A stretch of 51,730 nt of DNA from JAUNST01 sp964452285. Its GTDB lineage: Bacteria; Patescibacteriota; Microgenomatia; UBA1400; PJMF01. The notes beneath the pieces are model-generated. The model saw only the letters and a program-made list of their open reading frames with translations, was not told the DNA's origin and ran no database searches. The stretch is from NCBI GenBank assembly GCA_964452285.1, contig CAYVKW010000002.1:1-51730 (forward strand). The letters run 5' to 3'. A program made the translations under genes and the position numbers. Below are positions 29,789 through 39,900 of this stretch, in pieces (the stretch's first letter is position 1; each line of letters opens with the position of its first letter).

Positions 29789-31111
29789 TCACGGTATGAA
29801 CTTTTTAAATGACTGACCAATTTTGGCAAAAAAGCCATCGAAGGTTGGTTCCTTACTGTTTTTTTTGAAATTACCGCTAACACTAGCATTAGACTCTTGG
29901 TCTTTGAGACCAAAAGTGAGCAAACCAATGGCAGTGGCATAAGAAGGATCGTCTAAATGACGAACTACACCTTGTGCACCTTTTGGAACGCCAACGCGGA
30001 CTTGCATGCCCAAAATACGAGTGGCAGTTTCAATAAGAGCTACGGTTTTCGCGCCGCCACCGACAATCACAGCGCCAGCTCCAAGTTTATTAGTTAATTT
30101 TTGTTTTTGGATTTGAGTATTGATCAGTTCAAAAATTTCTTTGAGTCGAGGGATAATAACAGTCCGAATCAAGCTCAATTTGGAAATAGCAGCTGGTCTG
30201 GCGCTGGGATCATATTCAGTTAAGTTCAGAGTATCAGCCTGTTTCATCCGGTGGCGATATTCTTCTTTTGACTCATCTGGGCGCTGTGGTTCAACTGCCT
30301 CTGTGTCAGTGCTTAAATTGACTTTGATTTTTTCCGAATTTTCCAAGCCAACATGAATAAAAGCATTGATATCTTGAGTGATATAACGCGAACCGATTGG
30401 GATCACACCACTAAAAAGAATAGCGCCTTCAAAAAAGCAGCAGTAACTGGTGGTGTCAGCCCCAAAGTCAATACAAATCACGCCAGCTTCTTTTTCAGCT
30501 TCACTTAAAACGACTTCGCTAGCGGCCAAACCGGAGAAAACAAAGTCGTCTTTGTCCAAACCAACATCGCTGAGAGTTTTCTCTAGATTGCGCAGAGCAG
30601 AGCTATTACAAGTAATTAAGTGAATTTCTGTTTCCAAACGCATACCGTTCATTCTCAAAGGATCGCGGATACCTTCTTGGCCATCGACGATGTAAAAGCG
30701 CGGCGCGAGATTGAGAACTTCCCGATCGGCCGGCAAACTAACAGCGCGCGCCGCTTCAATTGCTCGGTCGACGTCGTCTTCGTTGATTTCGCTATTGGGA
30801 TCAGCAACCACGACAATGCCATTGGAATTGAGAGAGCTAACGTGAGGACCATTGACACTGACATAAGCACTTTGAGCATTGATACCGCAGACTTTTTCCG
30901 CCATTGCTACACTTGCCTCGACGGTTTGAGCAGCTTCTTCGAGATTAATGATAGTGCCACGGCGAATGCCGCGCGATGGCACGCTGCCAACACCGACAAT
31001 GCGCATTTCTCCAGTTTGGCCATCGCGCGTAGCCATTAAAGTCAAACAACGATTAGAACCTAAATCAATTGCGGTTAATAGATTATTGGCAGAATGACTT
31101 TTTTGTATCAT
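29789..31111 (-). CDS. ftsA: Actin-like division protein FtsA
   Basis: This 440-residue ATPase tethers FtsZ to the membrane and recruits later division proteins. Phosphate-1 AIDLGSNRC (14-22), the SHS2 1C domain, phosphate-2 CIDFGADTTSY and adenosine motif AVIVGGGAK are visible. The C-terminal FDGFFAKIGQSFKKFIP is the amphipathic membrane-targeting helix. It lies between ftsQ and ftsZ in the standard order. Confidence 0.96.
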   Translation of the reverse strand: MIQKSHSANNLLTAIDLGSNRCLTLMATRDGQTGEMRIVGVGSVPSRGIRRGTIINLEEAAQTVEASVAMAEKVCGINAQSAYVSVNGPHVSSLNSNGIVVVADPNSEINEDDVDRAIEAARAVSLPADREVLNLAPRFYIVDGQEGIRDPLRMNGMRLETEIHLITCNSSALRNLEKTLSDVGLDKDDFVFSGLAASEVVLSEAEKEAGVICIDFGADTTSYCCFFEGAILFSGVIPIGSRYITQDINAFIHVGLENSEKIKVNLSTDTEAVEPQRPDESKEEYRHRMKQADTLNLTEYDPSARPAAISKLSLIRTVIIPRLKEIFELINTQIQKQKLTNKLGAGAVIVGGGAKTVALIETATRILGMQVRVGVPKGAQGVVRHLDDPSYATAIGLLTFGLKDQESNASVSGNFKKNSKEPTFDGFFAKIGQSFKKFIP

Positions 31112-31216
31112 AATACAACTTTATATACTCCATTTATAACAAAAATGCAAGTAGCATTTTCTGATTAGGATAATTATAACATAAAAAATAATGATGAGGC
31201 AAGACTCTAAGAGCAA

Positions 31217-32194
31217 TTAAGGCGCCAAAACGGAAGTGGAGGTGGCACTATCAGTCGCGGCTCGGATCACAGGTAAACGAAAACGCAAATCAATAATTGA
31301 AGTGGAGAAATCAGAATCCGCCGGTGTCCAATTTTTCTGTAAATAAAAGAATTTCTGCAAATTCTCGTCTAAAGAAAAAAGGTCGAGCATGTAAGTGCGA
31401 TCATCAGCAACAATAGCTAATTTATCAAGGTCGTAAAAAATCACTTTTTGCCAATAATGTCTTTTTTCTCGAGAAAAGTATTCAAGAAAAGCAAATTTTT
31501 GTGCCAAAACGGAATCTAAGGTATAGGATGAGACCAGACTATTGGCAGTAGCCGGATGAGCAATCAGAATGGCAAAGTTGTCAGTAGCAACGGGAGCAAG
31601 AGTATAGCGGCCAGCGCGATCGAAACTAAAAGTTTGGCCAGTGGGCAAAGTTAATTGATAGAGCGCTGGAGCAAAATCAAAATTGACCAAAATCGTGCCG
31701 GGCAAAACTTTTTTATAAGTGGCAGTAGTAAAATTGAGAACTGGCGTGCGAAATTCAGTAAGCATAGAACTGATATCGCTAAATAACATTGGTTTACCAA
31801 TTAGATTTTGAGTTTGAGTAGCTAAAGATAAAGGGCAAGGAGTGTTGTCGCGATTCAAGGTGCAATAGACTTTGGTGACAACGAAAAAATGATTAATAAG
31901 AAAAAAGCTGATGAGAAAAAAAAGGCCAAGCGCTAATAACCAAAAAAAATTCTGTTGCCAAAAGGAGCTAGCAGAACGGCGATGAACGGAAGCGGACGAT
32001 GAAAAAGAGCGGTTGAGAGTGGCGCCGCCAAAACGAGACTGAGACTGATAATGAGGACGAACGGAAGTGACGGGAGTTTTGGCGGCGCGGGAAGAAATGG
32101 AATAAGAATTTCTTTTCCCATAGGTTTTAGACTTAGTTGGAGAAGCAAGAAACGAAGTTTTTTTACTGGTAGCAATAGTGGAGTGTCTGGTCAT
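31217..32194 (-). CDS. ftsQ: FtsQ/DivIB-like divisome protein
   Basis: This 325-residue bitopic protein has a long basic Ser/Arg-rich cytoplasmic tail (1-80), one TM (about 82-106), then a POTRA-like and beta domain outside. Like other FtsQ, it ends in a stretch SIIDLRFRLPVI. The call rests on topology, that motif and position between murG and ftsA. One outer Cys pair (Cys111, Cys120) could form a disulfide. The start is 4 nt past the murG stop. Confidence 0.85.
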   Translation of the reverse strand: MTRHSTIATSKKTSFLASPTKSKTYGKRNSYSISSRAAKTPVTSVRPHYQSQSRFGGATLNRSFSSSASVHRRSASSFWQQNFFWLLALGLFFLISFFLINHFFVVTKVYCTLNRDNTPCPLSLATQTQNLIGKPMLFSDISSMLTEFRTPVLNFTTATYKKVLPGTILVNFDFAPALYQLTLPTGQTFSFDRAGRYTLAPVATDNFAILIAHPATANSLVSSYTLDSVLAQKFAFLEYFSREKRHYWQKVIFYDLDKLAIVADDRTYMLDLFSLDENLQKFFYLQKNWTPADSDFSTSIIDLRFRLPVIRAATDSATSTSVLAP

Positions 32195-32198
32195 ATAG

Positions 32199-33335
32199 TT
32201 ATAATTGGAGAGAACGAAAAGCTAAAACTTGTGTCACCAATTGATAAAGATTGGCAGCAGCATGTTGATGAGAATGAGTAAAAGTTTGTAGGTTTTGACG
32301 ATAAAGAGCAGCATTTTTTTCCAACAGATGAATTTGTTCAGCGAGAGTAGCGGCATCTAAGTCTGGCTGTAACAAAATACTAGCCGCATTTTTTTTCACT
32401 AAGGCCAAAGCATTTTTTTCTTGTTCGTGATAATTGGCAAATGGTAAAGGAATAAAAAGAGTGGGCACAGCAAAAGCGGCAAGCTCAGCAACGGTATTGG
32501 CACCAGAACGAGCAATAGCAAAATCAAGACGAGGGTAGAAAAAAGCCAACTCGTCTTCGCTAATAAATTCACGCGGAAAGTAATGCTTAGAATTGATTTT
32601 GGCGCCAGCTGAGGTGTGCAAGAATTGCTGAATAAAGTGGAGCGGCTGGCGCTGAAGAGAAGCTCTACCGACTTGATGAATAATCAAAAAACGTTGACTT
32701 AAATCAGCTAGAAGAGGTAGAAGGTGTTGATTAATAGTTTGTGAACCCTGAGAGCCGCCGGAAATATAAAGTAAGGGTAAATGCCGGCCAGCAAGAGAAA
32801 CGGTAAACCAAGCAGGCGATTTTTGCTGGCTAGCAAAAATCGCTGGTCTGAGCGGATTGCCAGTAACCACAGTTTTACGACGAAAAAGCGGCGTCGTATC
32901 CGGGAAAGAGACTGCTAGACGATCAGCAAAAGCAGCGATAAAACGGTTGGCTCGACCCAAAACTTGAGTTTGCTCGTGAGTAATCACAGGAATGTGCAAC
33001 GTCTTAGCAGCGAGAGCAAAAGGTAAAGCTAAATAACCGCCAAAGGAAAGAACTAAGGAAATCTCTTCTTGCTGTAAAAGCCGCGAGGCTTGCTGAAAAC
33101 TCTGGGAAAAAGCGCCTAAGTTAAAACTGCCAGTCTTCACCGCTTTAAAGTTGACAAATTTCACTCGACGCTTGCTAATTTCAGTTTTTTCCCAAGACAG
33201 TTGGCCATCTTTTTTTTGCGCCCATTGACGGCCCGCAAAAACAAAAGTAAAAGCGTCAGGATGACTGGCTTGACAATAATCAATAAAAGCTAAAGCTGGA
33301 GTGAGATGACCACCAGTAATGAGAATTTTAGGCAT
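32199..33335 (-). CDS. murG: MurG, UDP-GlcNAc transferase to lipid I
   Basis: This 378-residue peripheral membrane enzyme makes lipid II from lipid I. The first glycine loop is reduced to TGGHLTPALA (7-16), against the usual GGTGGHVFPALA. HEQTQVLGRANR, ISGGSQGSQTIN and ARSGANTVAELA are family motifs. It overlaps ftsW by 8 nt (33328-33335), indicating coupling. Confidence 0.94.
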   Translation of the reverse strand: MPKILITGGHLTPALAFIDYCQASHPDAFTFVFAGRQWAQKKDGQLSWEKTEISKRRVKFVNFKAVKTGSFNLGAFSQSFQQASRLLQQEEISLVLSFGGYLALPFALAAKTLHIPVITHEQTQVLGRANRFIAAFADRLAVSFPDTTPLFRRKTVVTGNPLRPAIFASQQKSPAWFTVSLAGRHLPLLYISGGSQGSQTINQHLLPLLADLSQRFLIIHQVGRASLQRQPLHFIQQFLHTSAGAKINSKHYFPREFISEDELAFFYPRLDFAIARSGANTVAELAAFAVPTLFIPLPFANYHEQEKNALALVKKNAASILLQPDLDAATLAEQIHLLEKNAALYRQNLQTFTHSHQHAAANLYQLVTQVLAFRSLQL

Positions 33336-34452
33336 GACGAAACCTTTTCTTTTTTATAGTTTGAATGACGTGATCACGACTGAGGCTGCAAACAACGCCA
33401 ACAAGAAATAAGGAAATAACTAGTGAAGAGCCACCGGCGGAAAAAAATGGTAAAGTAATGCCAGTAAGAGGTACTAAACCAGAAATTGCTGCCAGATTAA
33501 TGAAGGTCTGACTGGCGAAAAGAAAAAAAATGCCGTAACCAATCATTTTTTCATCAGTCGGAGCAGGAGAAGATTGACTAATAGACCAAATCAAAACTAA
33601 AAAGGCAAAAAATAGAAATACTATGCAAACAACGCCTAAAAAACCTAATTCTTCGCTGACAATGGAAAAGATAGAATCACTGCTAGCGAAAGGCACATAA
33701 GCTAATTTTTGTTGCGAATTGCCAATCCCCTGCCCAATCAAGCCGCCGCGCCCGATGCCGATTTTGAGCTGTTGAGCGTGAAAGCCAGTCGTGGGTAAAT
33801 TCTCTTCTGGTTGTAGATAAGTAAGAAAACGAGCGCGTCGGTAAGGTGATAAAAGGATCATAAAAATAATCCCGACGATGCCGACACCGATAATTCGACC
33901 TAAAATCTTGAGATCAACTCCAGCTAAAAAATATAAACCAAAAGTGATAGCCAAAATCACCAATAAAGATCCTAAGTCTTTTTGTAATAAAAGCACGACT
34001 ACAGGAGCGGCCAAATAACTCAAAAAGACCTTCCAGTCGGTTGTTTTATATAATAAGTAAGCAAAAAAAACGATAAAGCAAAATTTCATAATCTCCGCTG
34101 TTTGAACAGAAATGCCACCAATACTCAACCAACGATAAGCACCATTTTGAGGAGAGGCTTTAATAAAACCGCCCAGACTGGGAAACAAACAAAGCACGCC
34201 GATAATTAGGGCAAAAATATAAAATAAGTAAGGAAATTTGAGATAAAATTTGACTGGCATGAAATTGGCAGCAATTAAAGCAGCGATGCCGACCGCCAAA
34301 CCAAAACTTTGCTTTTTTAAAAAAAAGAAAGCGGTACCATCCTTGTAAAAGGATTCCACAGCGCTACTTTCAAAAAGAAAAAACAGGCCAATTGCAGCCA
34401 AAACAATGGTGATGATAAGTAAAAGTAGACGTTTGGTTGATAAAGCACTCAT
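33328..34452 (-). CDS. ftsW: SEDS peptidoglycan glycosyltransferase FtsW
   Basis: This 374-residue polytopic enzyme of about ten TM helices polymerises lipid II at the septum with FtsI. It has the SEDS motifs GAYRWLSIGG, QKDLGS, and the C-terminal GLVPLTGITLPFFSAGGSS. The frame extends 22 codons up, into mraY. ATG 34452 is preferred: it lies 11 nt past the mraY stop and the homology begins near there. RodA is the alternative, but position within dcw favours FtsW. Confidence 0.93.
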   Translation of the reverse strand: MSALSTKRLLLLIITIVLAAIGLFFLFESSAVESFYKDGTAFFFLKKQSFGLAVGIAALIAANFMPVKFYLKFPYLFYIFALIIGVLCLFPSLGGFIKASPQNGAYRWLSIGGISVQTAEIMKFCFIVFFAYLLYKTTDWKVFLSYLAAPVVVLLLQKDLGSLLVILAITFGLYFLAGVDLKILGRIIGVGIVGIIFMILLSPYRRARFLTYLQPEENLPTTGFHAQQLKIGIGRGGLIGQGIGNSQQKLAYVPFASSDSIFSIVSEELGFLGVVCIVFLFFAFLVLIWSISQSSPAPTDEKMIGYGIFFLFASQTFINLAAISGLVPLTGITLPFFSAGGSSLVISLFLVGVVCSLSRDHVIQTIKKKRFRHA

Positions 34453-34463
34453 AGGCAAAATGA

Positions 34464-35507
34464 TTACAAAAAGGTAATCCAAATGCCAAAGAGAGTGAAC
34501 ATAATTTGTATTAACCAAAAACGCTGGACAATCTTTGGCTCTTCCCAGCCGATTTTTTGCAAATAAAGATGAATCGGTGATGCAGGAAATAATTTATGAT
34601 GGAAAAACTTTTTTGAGAGCAGTTGAATGAAAGAACTGCCGATTTCTAAGACAAAAATAAAACCAATAATAACTAAGGCTAGAGGTTTACCTAAAAGTAA
34701 ACCGATGACAGCAAAAGTGGCACCAAAGGAAAGCGCACCAACGTCACCCAAAAAAATACGAGCGGGATAGATATTGAAATAAAGGAAAGCCATGAGGCTA
34801 CCAATAAAAAGGCCGATGAAAATAGAAAGGGGTACATCAAGAATAGAAAAAGAAATTACCCATAAACCAATCATAGAGAAAAGAAGAACACCGCTAGCAA
34901 GACCATCAAGACCGTCAGTGATATTCACGGCATTAGTAAAAGCCACGATCACGAAAACAGCAAAAGGAATATACCACCAACCGAGCTGAAGAGTGCCAAT
35001 AAAAGGAATATGAATAAAAGAAATCCCGAGAGAAAAATAAAGAGCACAAGCAATAATAGCGGCAAGCGCGATTTGGATAAAAAGTTTTTGTTGCATATGT
35101 AAACCAAAAAAGCCGGATTTCTTAAAACCAAAAAATTTTTTGACGTCGTCGTAAAGCCCAAGCAAGCCAAAAGAAATAAAAGTGAAAAGCAATAAATTGA
35201 TTTCCACTTGAGGATTTTTGAGATGATTAAAGGTGATAGGAATCCCAAAAAAGTCAAGCAGAGGCAAAATTAAAATAAAAAGTAGACTGACAATAGTAAT
35301 AATGAGAATGCCACCACCAACTGGAGTGCCAGCTTTGTGAGCATGAAAGTGATCGAAAATCGGTGTCGGTTGACCAAAAGCATCGATAGTTTTTTGTTTA
35401 GCACGTTTAAAATTGATTTTGTAAAGCAAATCAATAAAAGGAATAATTGCAATGACAGATAAACAAAAAGCCAAAAAGAGAAGTCCGAGCGGTAAAACAG
35501 CTTGCAT
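34464..35507 (-). CDS. mraY: Phospho-MurNAc-pentapeptide translocase MraY
   Basis: This 347-residue enzyme of about ten TM helices forms lipid I on undecaprenyl phosphate. Asp-rich LYDDVKKFFG, NITDGLDGLASG, the FLGDVGAL loop and the LFPASPIHLYLQKIGWEE region (usual HHH replaced in part) are present. An SD (AAGGA) lies 6 nt before the start, 9 nt after murA. Confidence 0.96.
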   Translation of the reverse strand: MQAVLPLGLLFLAFCLSVIAIIPFIDLLYKINFKRAKQKTIDAFGQPTPIFDHFHAHKAGTPVGGGILIITIVSLLFILILPLLDFFGIPITFNHLKNPQVEINLLLFTFISFGLLGLYDDVKKFFGFKKSGFFGLHMQQKLFIQIALAAIIACALYFSLGISFIHIPFIGTLQLGWWYIPFAVFVIVAFTNAVNITDGLDGLASGVLLFSMIGLWVISFSILDVPLSIFIGLFIGSLMAFLYFNIYPARIFLGDVGALSFGATFAVIGLLLGKPLALVIIGFIFVLEIGSSFIQLLSKKFFHHKLFPASPIHLYLQKIGWEEPKIVQRFWLIQIMFTLFGIWITFL

Positions 35508-35516
35508 AAAAAATCC

Positions 35517-36845
35517 TTATGATTCTACTCTCTCTATTTTAGCACCTAATTGGCGCAAACGCGTATCCAACTTTTCATAGCCACGGTCAATTTGTTCTAG
35601 ATTGTGCAAAATGGTTTTTCCCTGACCGGAAAGGGCGGCGAGGATAAGTGTAGCGCCAGCACGAAGGTCATGAATCTCAAACTCGCCGCCCTGAAAATTG
35701 GTCGGACCGAGAATCTTGATGGCATGAAGAGCGCGAGTGTTGTCGTCAGCTAAATTAAAATTGTAAACTTCATCTGGACGACGCACAGACGGCTGAAAAA
35801 ATTCGATTTTGGCGCCCATTTTGGTCAAAGGATCGACATATTGAAAACGGTTTTGCATTACAGTCTCATGAATGACGCTACTACCATTGGCATGAGCGAC
35901 TAAAGTAGCCCACAATGGCTGCCAATCGGTCATAAAGCCAGGATGAATGGCAGTACTAATATTAGTAGCAGTCAGCGGTCCTTGATAAAAGAAGCGAATA
36001 CCATAGTCGCCGATTTGATAGCCAGCGCCAACGTCAGCAAGTTTTTGTAAAAAGGCAGCTAAATGATCTGGACGAGCATTCTCGACCACAATGTCGCCTT
36101 TGGTGGCAATAGCAGCACAAGCATAGCTAACCACCTCATTGCGGTCGGGCATAATTTTATAAATTGCGCCCTGAAGATGATCCACACCAGTGATACGGAA
36201 CATGCGTGGACCAGCAATCTCGATTTTGGCGCCCATGGTATTCAAAAAAGCGACTAAATCAAGAACTTCTGGTTCTTGAGCGGCATTTTCTAAAACAGTG
36301 ATACCTTTGGCTAAAACAGCGGCTAAAAGCAAAGTTTCTGTGCCAGTATGACTATTTTTAAGAAAGCGATAAGTATTACCTTGAAAAGTTTTCTGAGGGA
36401 GACTGGCATAAATGAAATCATCTTTGATTTCAATGTGCGCGCCCAAGGCCTGAAGACCAGCAAAATGTCTGTCCAGAGGACGTTTACCGATTTTATCTCC
36501 TCCCGGCAACGGCACTTTGGCTTGACCAAAACGAGCCAAAAGAACAGGTAAAAAGATGGTAGAAGCTCGAGATGATTTACCAAATTTACCCGATAAATCT
36601 TGTTTATTTAAATTCTGAGGGTCAATGGCAAGCATCCGCTCACCGCAATGAGAAACTTGACCACCAAGCTCGTTAATAATCTGCCCGGTGAGCTCGACAT
36701 CACTGATGTTGGGCAAATTGAGCAAGCGAGAAGAAGAATCCGCCAACAGGGCAGCAATCATAATTTTGTAAGAAGCGTTTTTGGCGCCACCGACGCGGAC
36801 ACTGCCATAAAGAGGAGTGCCGCCAGTGATAATCAATTTGCTCAT
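35517..36845 (-). CDS. murA: UDP-GlcNAc 1-carboxyvinyltransferase MurA, Asp-type
   Basis: This 442-residue enzyme carries out the first committed step of peptidoglycan synthesis with phosphoenolpyruvate. K22-N23 in GAKNAS and the flexible loop LPGGDKIGKRPLDRH are seen. The catalytic loop Cys (E. coli Cys115) is Asp117 here, as in Mycobacterium tuberculosis and Chlamydia, where it gives fosfomycin insensitivity. The first gene of the dcw unit, with a -10 box 8 nt before the ATG. Confidence 0.96.
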   Translation of the reverse strand: MSKLIITGGTPLYGSVRVGGAKNASYKIMIAALLADSSSRLLNLPNISDVELTGQIINELGGQVSHCGERMLAIDPQNLNKQDLSGKFGKSSRASTIFLPVLLARFGQAKVPLPGGDKIGKRPLDRHFAGLQALGAHIEIKDDFIYASLPQKTFQGNTYRFLKNSHTGTETLLLAAVLAKGITVLENAAQEPEVLDLVAFLNTMGAKIEIAGPRMFRITGVDHLQGAIYKIMPDRNEVVSYACAAIATKGDIVVENARPDHLAAFLQKLADVGAGYQIGDYGIRFFYQGPLTATNISTAIHPGFMTDWQPLWATLVAHANGSSVIHETVMQNRFQYVDPLTKMGAKIEFFQPSVRRPDEVYNFNLADDNTRALHAIKILGPTNFQGGEFEIHDLRAGATLILAALSGQGKTILHNLEQIDRGYEKLDTRLRQLGAKIERVES

Positions 36846-36853
36846 ATGGAACT

Positions 36854-36862
36854 ATTATAACA
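36854..36862 (-). promoter_or_regulatory. Extended -10 of murA and the dcw unit
   Basis: Minus-strand TGTTATAAT, 8-nt gap to the murA ATG; leaderless. Confidence 0.65.
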
Positions 36863-36913
36863 TGGAAGAGACATGGACAAAGATCTAATGTAAAAAATAA
36901 AAAGTTTAGAACT

Positions 36914-39900
36914 TTACGGCACTTCTCGCTTCAAAATAGCAGAAGCTTGCGTCCACGAAGGCAAGGCTTTGACGAGATTGATATCATAAACAAAGGTGAC
37001 TACGGGAATAAAACCGTTAAAATCGTAAAGATAACTTTGATAGAGAGAGCTGGACAAATCATGGCTAACTCGACTAGGATCGAAGCCTTTAATGCAGCCA
37101 GCAAAGGTACGAGAGATAAAAATGCCCTGTTTGGTGGTACCTAAGGTCCCAACAGTGAGGGAAGAGTCTGCTTGACCCCAACCGATAAAAGAACCTTTCA
37201 GGGTGAGTTTCTTGTTACAAGCAGCTCCACTAGTGCTACCATCAGTATAAGTTAGACCGTGCCAATAATTACTCTGATTATCAACGCTGGCGCCAGAAGC
37301 AATGCTGATAGTGCCATCGGCAATAAAAAGACCATGAAGATCAATGGTGGTATGATCAGGATTAATGCAAGAAGAACTAGCGCTAGTCTCTAAATCAGAA
37401 GGAATTGGAAAATGACCCAAAGATGGATCAATAATAATGTTGCCAGAAACAACAAAGAGAAGGAAACCATCACTTTGGACGCTAGTATTAGCTTTGAGGG
37501 TAAGATTGCCATTAATAAAGATAACTTTGATTTCATTATTATTCACGACAATATTAGTGGTTAAAGTTAGATCATCTCTAGCATAGCAAACTAAACTATC
37601 CATCTTTTTGGTAAAGTCATTGCTATTGTGGCTATTAAGATTACTTGGACAAGGTTTAATATTATGCTCTAATTCCTCAGGTAGGTAGCCTAAACTGCGA
37701 GCAAAGAAGTCATAATCTTCTTTATCAACTGTGACTGCTCCTGGTGAAAGATTAATATCTTTGGCGTTGCCAATTTGAGAGCTTAAAGATTTAATATCGC
37801 TGCTGGAAATGGGAATGCCAACGCCTTTATCAGTATTACTGCTACAATCTATCCCTCTAACCTCATAAGCATCAACTTTACCAGTGCTACTACCTTTAAT
37901 ATCACCATTGGCATATAAATTCCCATTAACCACTTGAAACCAAGGGTCGGAAACTTTGATACAAGCGACGCAAGCAAAACCACTGTTACCGTCGGTATAG
38001 ATAGTTGGAATGGAAAGATGATTAGCCGTTTGACAATTAGAAAGAGAGGAAAGGGTTGTATTTTCAAGACCGCTGATATTATCAGAGCGCATCTCGCAAG
38101 TTACTTTTGGAGATTCACACTGAGACATATTACCAGCGTTATCCTGCAAAGTGATAACGCAACTATTGTTACTACTAGTTGTTTGACAAGTCAGAACTTG
38201 ACTGGCAATAATCCCACTCAAATCATCGCTGATGTCTGGCGGCAAAGTGAAAGTGACAGTATTATCATCATTGGTGACACTTTGCCAATTACCAACGCCG
38301 CAACTTGGCGGAGTGATATCTATTTTAGCCACTGGGGAAACATAAATTTTAGAATTACCGCCACTATCCGTCACGACAATACTACAAGTATTATTGTGAC
38401 TAGTAACTGAACAAGTACGATAGCTATCACCAATTAAACCAGAACCGCCAGCGTCCGTGCAACCAGAAAGAGTAAAAGTTTTAGTTGAATTACCCCAGGC
38501 ATCAAGGCTGGGAGACCAAGCAGTACAAGTAGGACTAATCGTATCAATTTTAGCAGTCGGTGAAACATAAGTAGTAGTATTGCCGCTCTTATCATACACA
38601 GTAATAGAACAAGATTGACCATGGGTGGAGACGGTGCAAGTTTTACTGCTATCTCCAACAAGAGTAGAGCTACCAAGATCATTACAGCCAGAAAGAGTAA
38701 AAGTTTTGGTTGCTTTTCCCCAAACGTCTGGATTGGGAGACCAAGCAGTACAAGTAGGAGTAATAATGTCATAGTAGACATTGGTATAAAGCCAGCTGTT
38801 ATTATAATTTCCAGCTGCATCATAAGCCCTGACAGCAATTTGATATCTACCAGAACCTCTATTAGTTGAAATAATTTGTTCAGATGTTCTAAGATTAACA
38901 AAGTCCGCTGTAGAAGCGGTATTGTTTTCACTGACATATGTCCATGCTGTCCAAGTGCTACTATTGTAAGGTAAAAAACGCCAAGCCCATTGCAAGCCTG
39001 CTAAGCCCGATCCTCCCGTGTCAATGATGCCAGAAGCTGTCACTATAGCAGCAGGGGTTTTAATATATTGCGTGCCAGTAATAGAGGAAATAGTCGGAGC
39101 AGTGGTGTCTAGTATTTTTTCCATCCTGATAATGACAATGCCAGAACCGCCCGCTGCTCCAGCTTGATTTCTGTATTGAGCACCACCGCCACCGCCACCG
39201 CCGGTATTGGGGCTACCAGCGACAGGCGCCGTACCGGTAGCATGATTGCCACCATTACCACCGCCGCCAGCGCCGCCGACACCAGAATAATTATTAAAAC
39301 CTCCGCCGCCGCCGCCAGCATACAGCGGTTTGTTTGAATCTCCAAATTCATAAGTCGTAACACCGGCGCCTCTACCAGCTGCAGCCGAATCATCAATCGT
39401 ATTTGGTTCTGGATTATATTGTGACCAGCTACCTCCACCGCCGGCACCATTGCTACCACCTGCGCCTCCAGGATAGCCCCAAAGACCATAAGAATCACTA
39501 AAGTTTGCACCTCCAGCACCACCGCCAGAGCCGCCAGAGCCACCGTGACCACCGACTGGATGACCTGCAGGACTTCCTCCTCCACCGCCAGCTGCACTAT
39601 AGCCAAATGCAGTAGAAGTGCCACCAGAAGCACTGTTGGCTGCACCACCGTTTCCAATAACAATATTGTAACTACTACCCGCAGTTAAAGAAACAGTGGC
39701 ATTGCGGACATAGCCGCCTCCTCCTCCACCACCAGCACGATGATAATCATAACTTTGACCACCAGCTCCACCGCCGCCGACAAGGAAGACGTCTGCGGAT
39801 AAATTGATTTTGGGTACAAAAGTGCCAGAAGTTAAAAAACGGATACGATAAGTATTGTTACCATCATCTATTAAGCTAACAGAGCCAGTATAGCTACCAA

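Noticed and set aside
39109..39663. 184-codon ORF (minus, other frame) over the Gly-rich region
   Set aside because: A frame shadow of GGN-rich codons in the large surface protein; hydrophobic low-complexity translation without a start signal.
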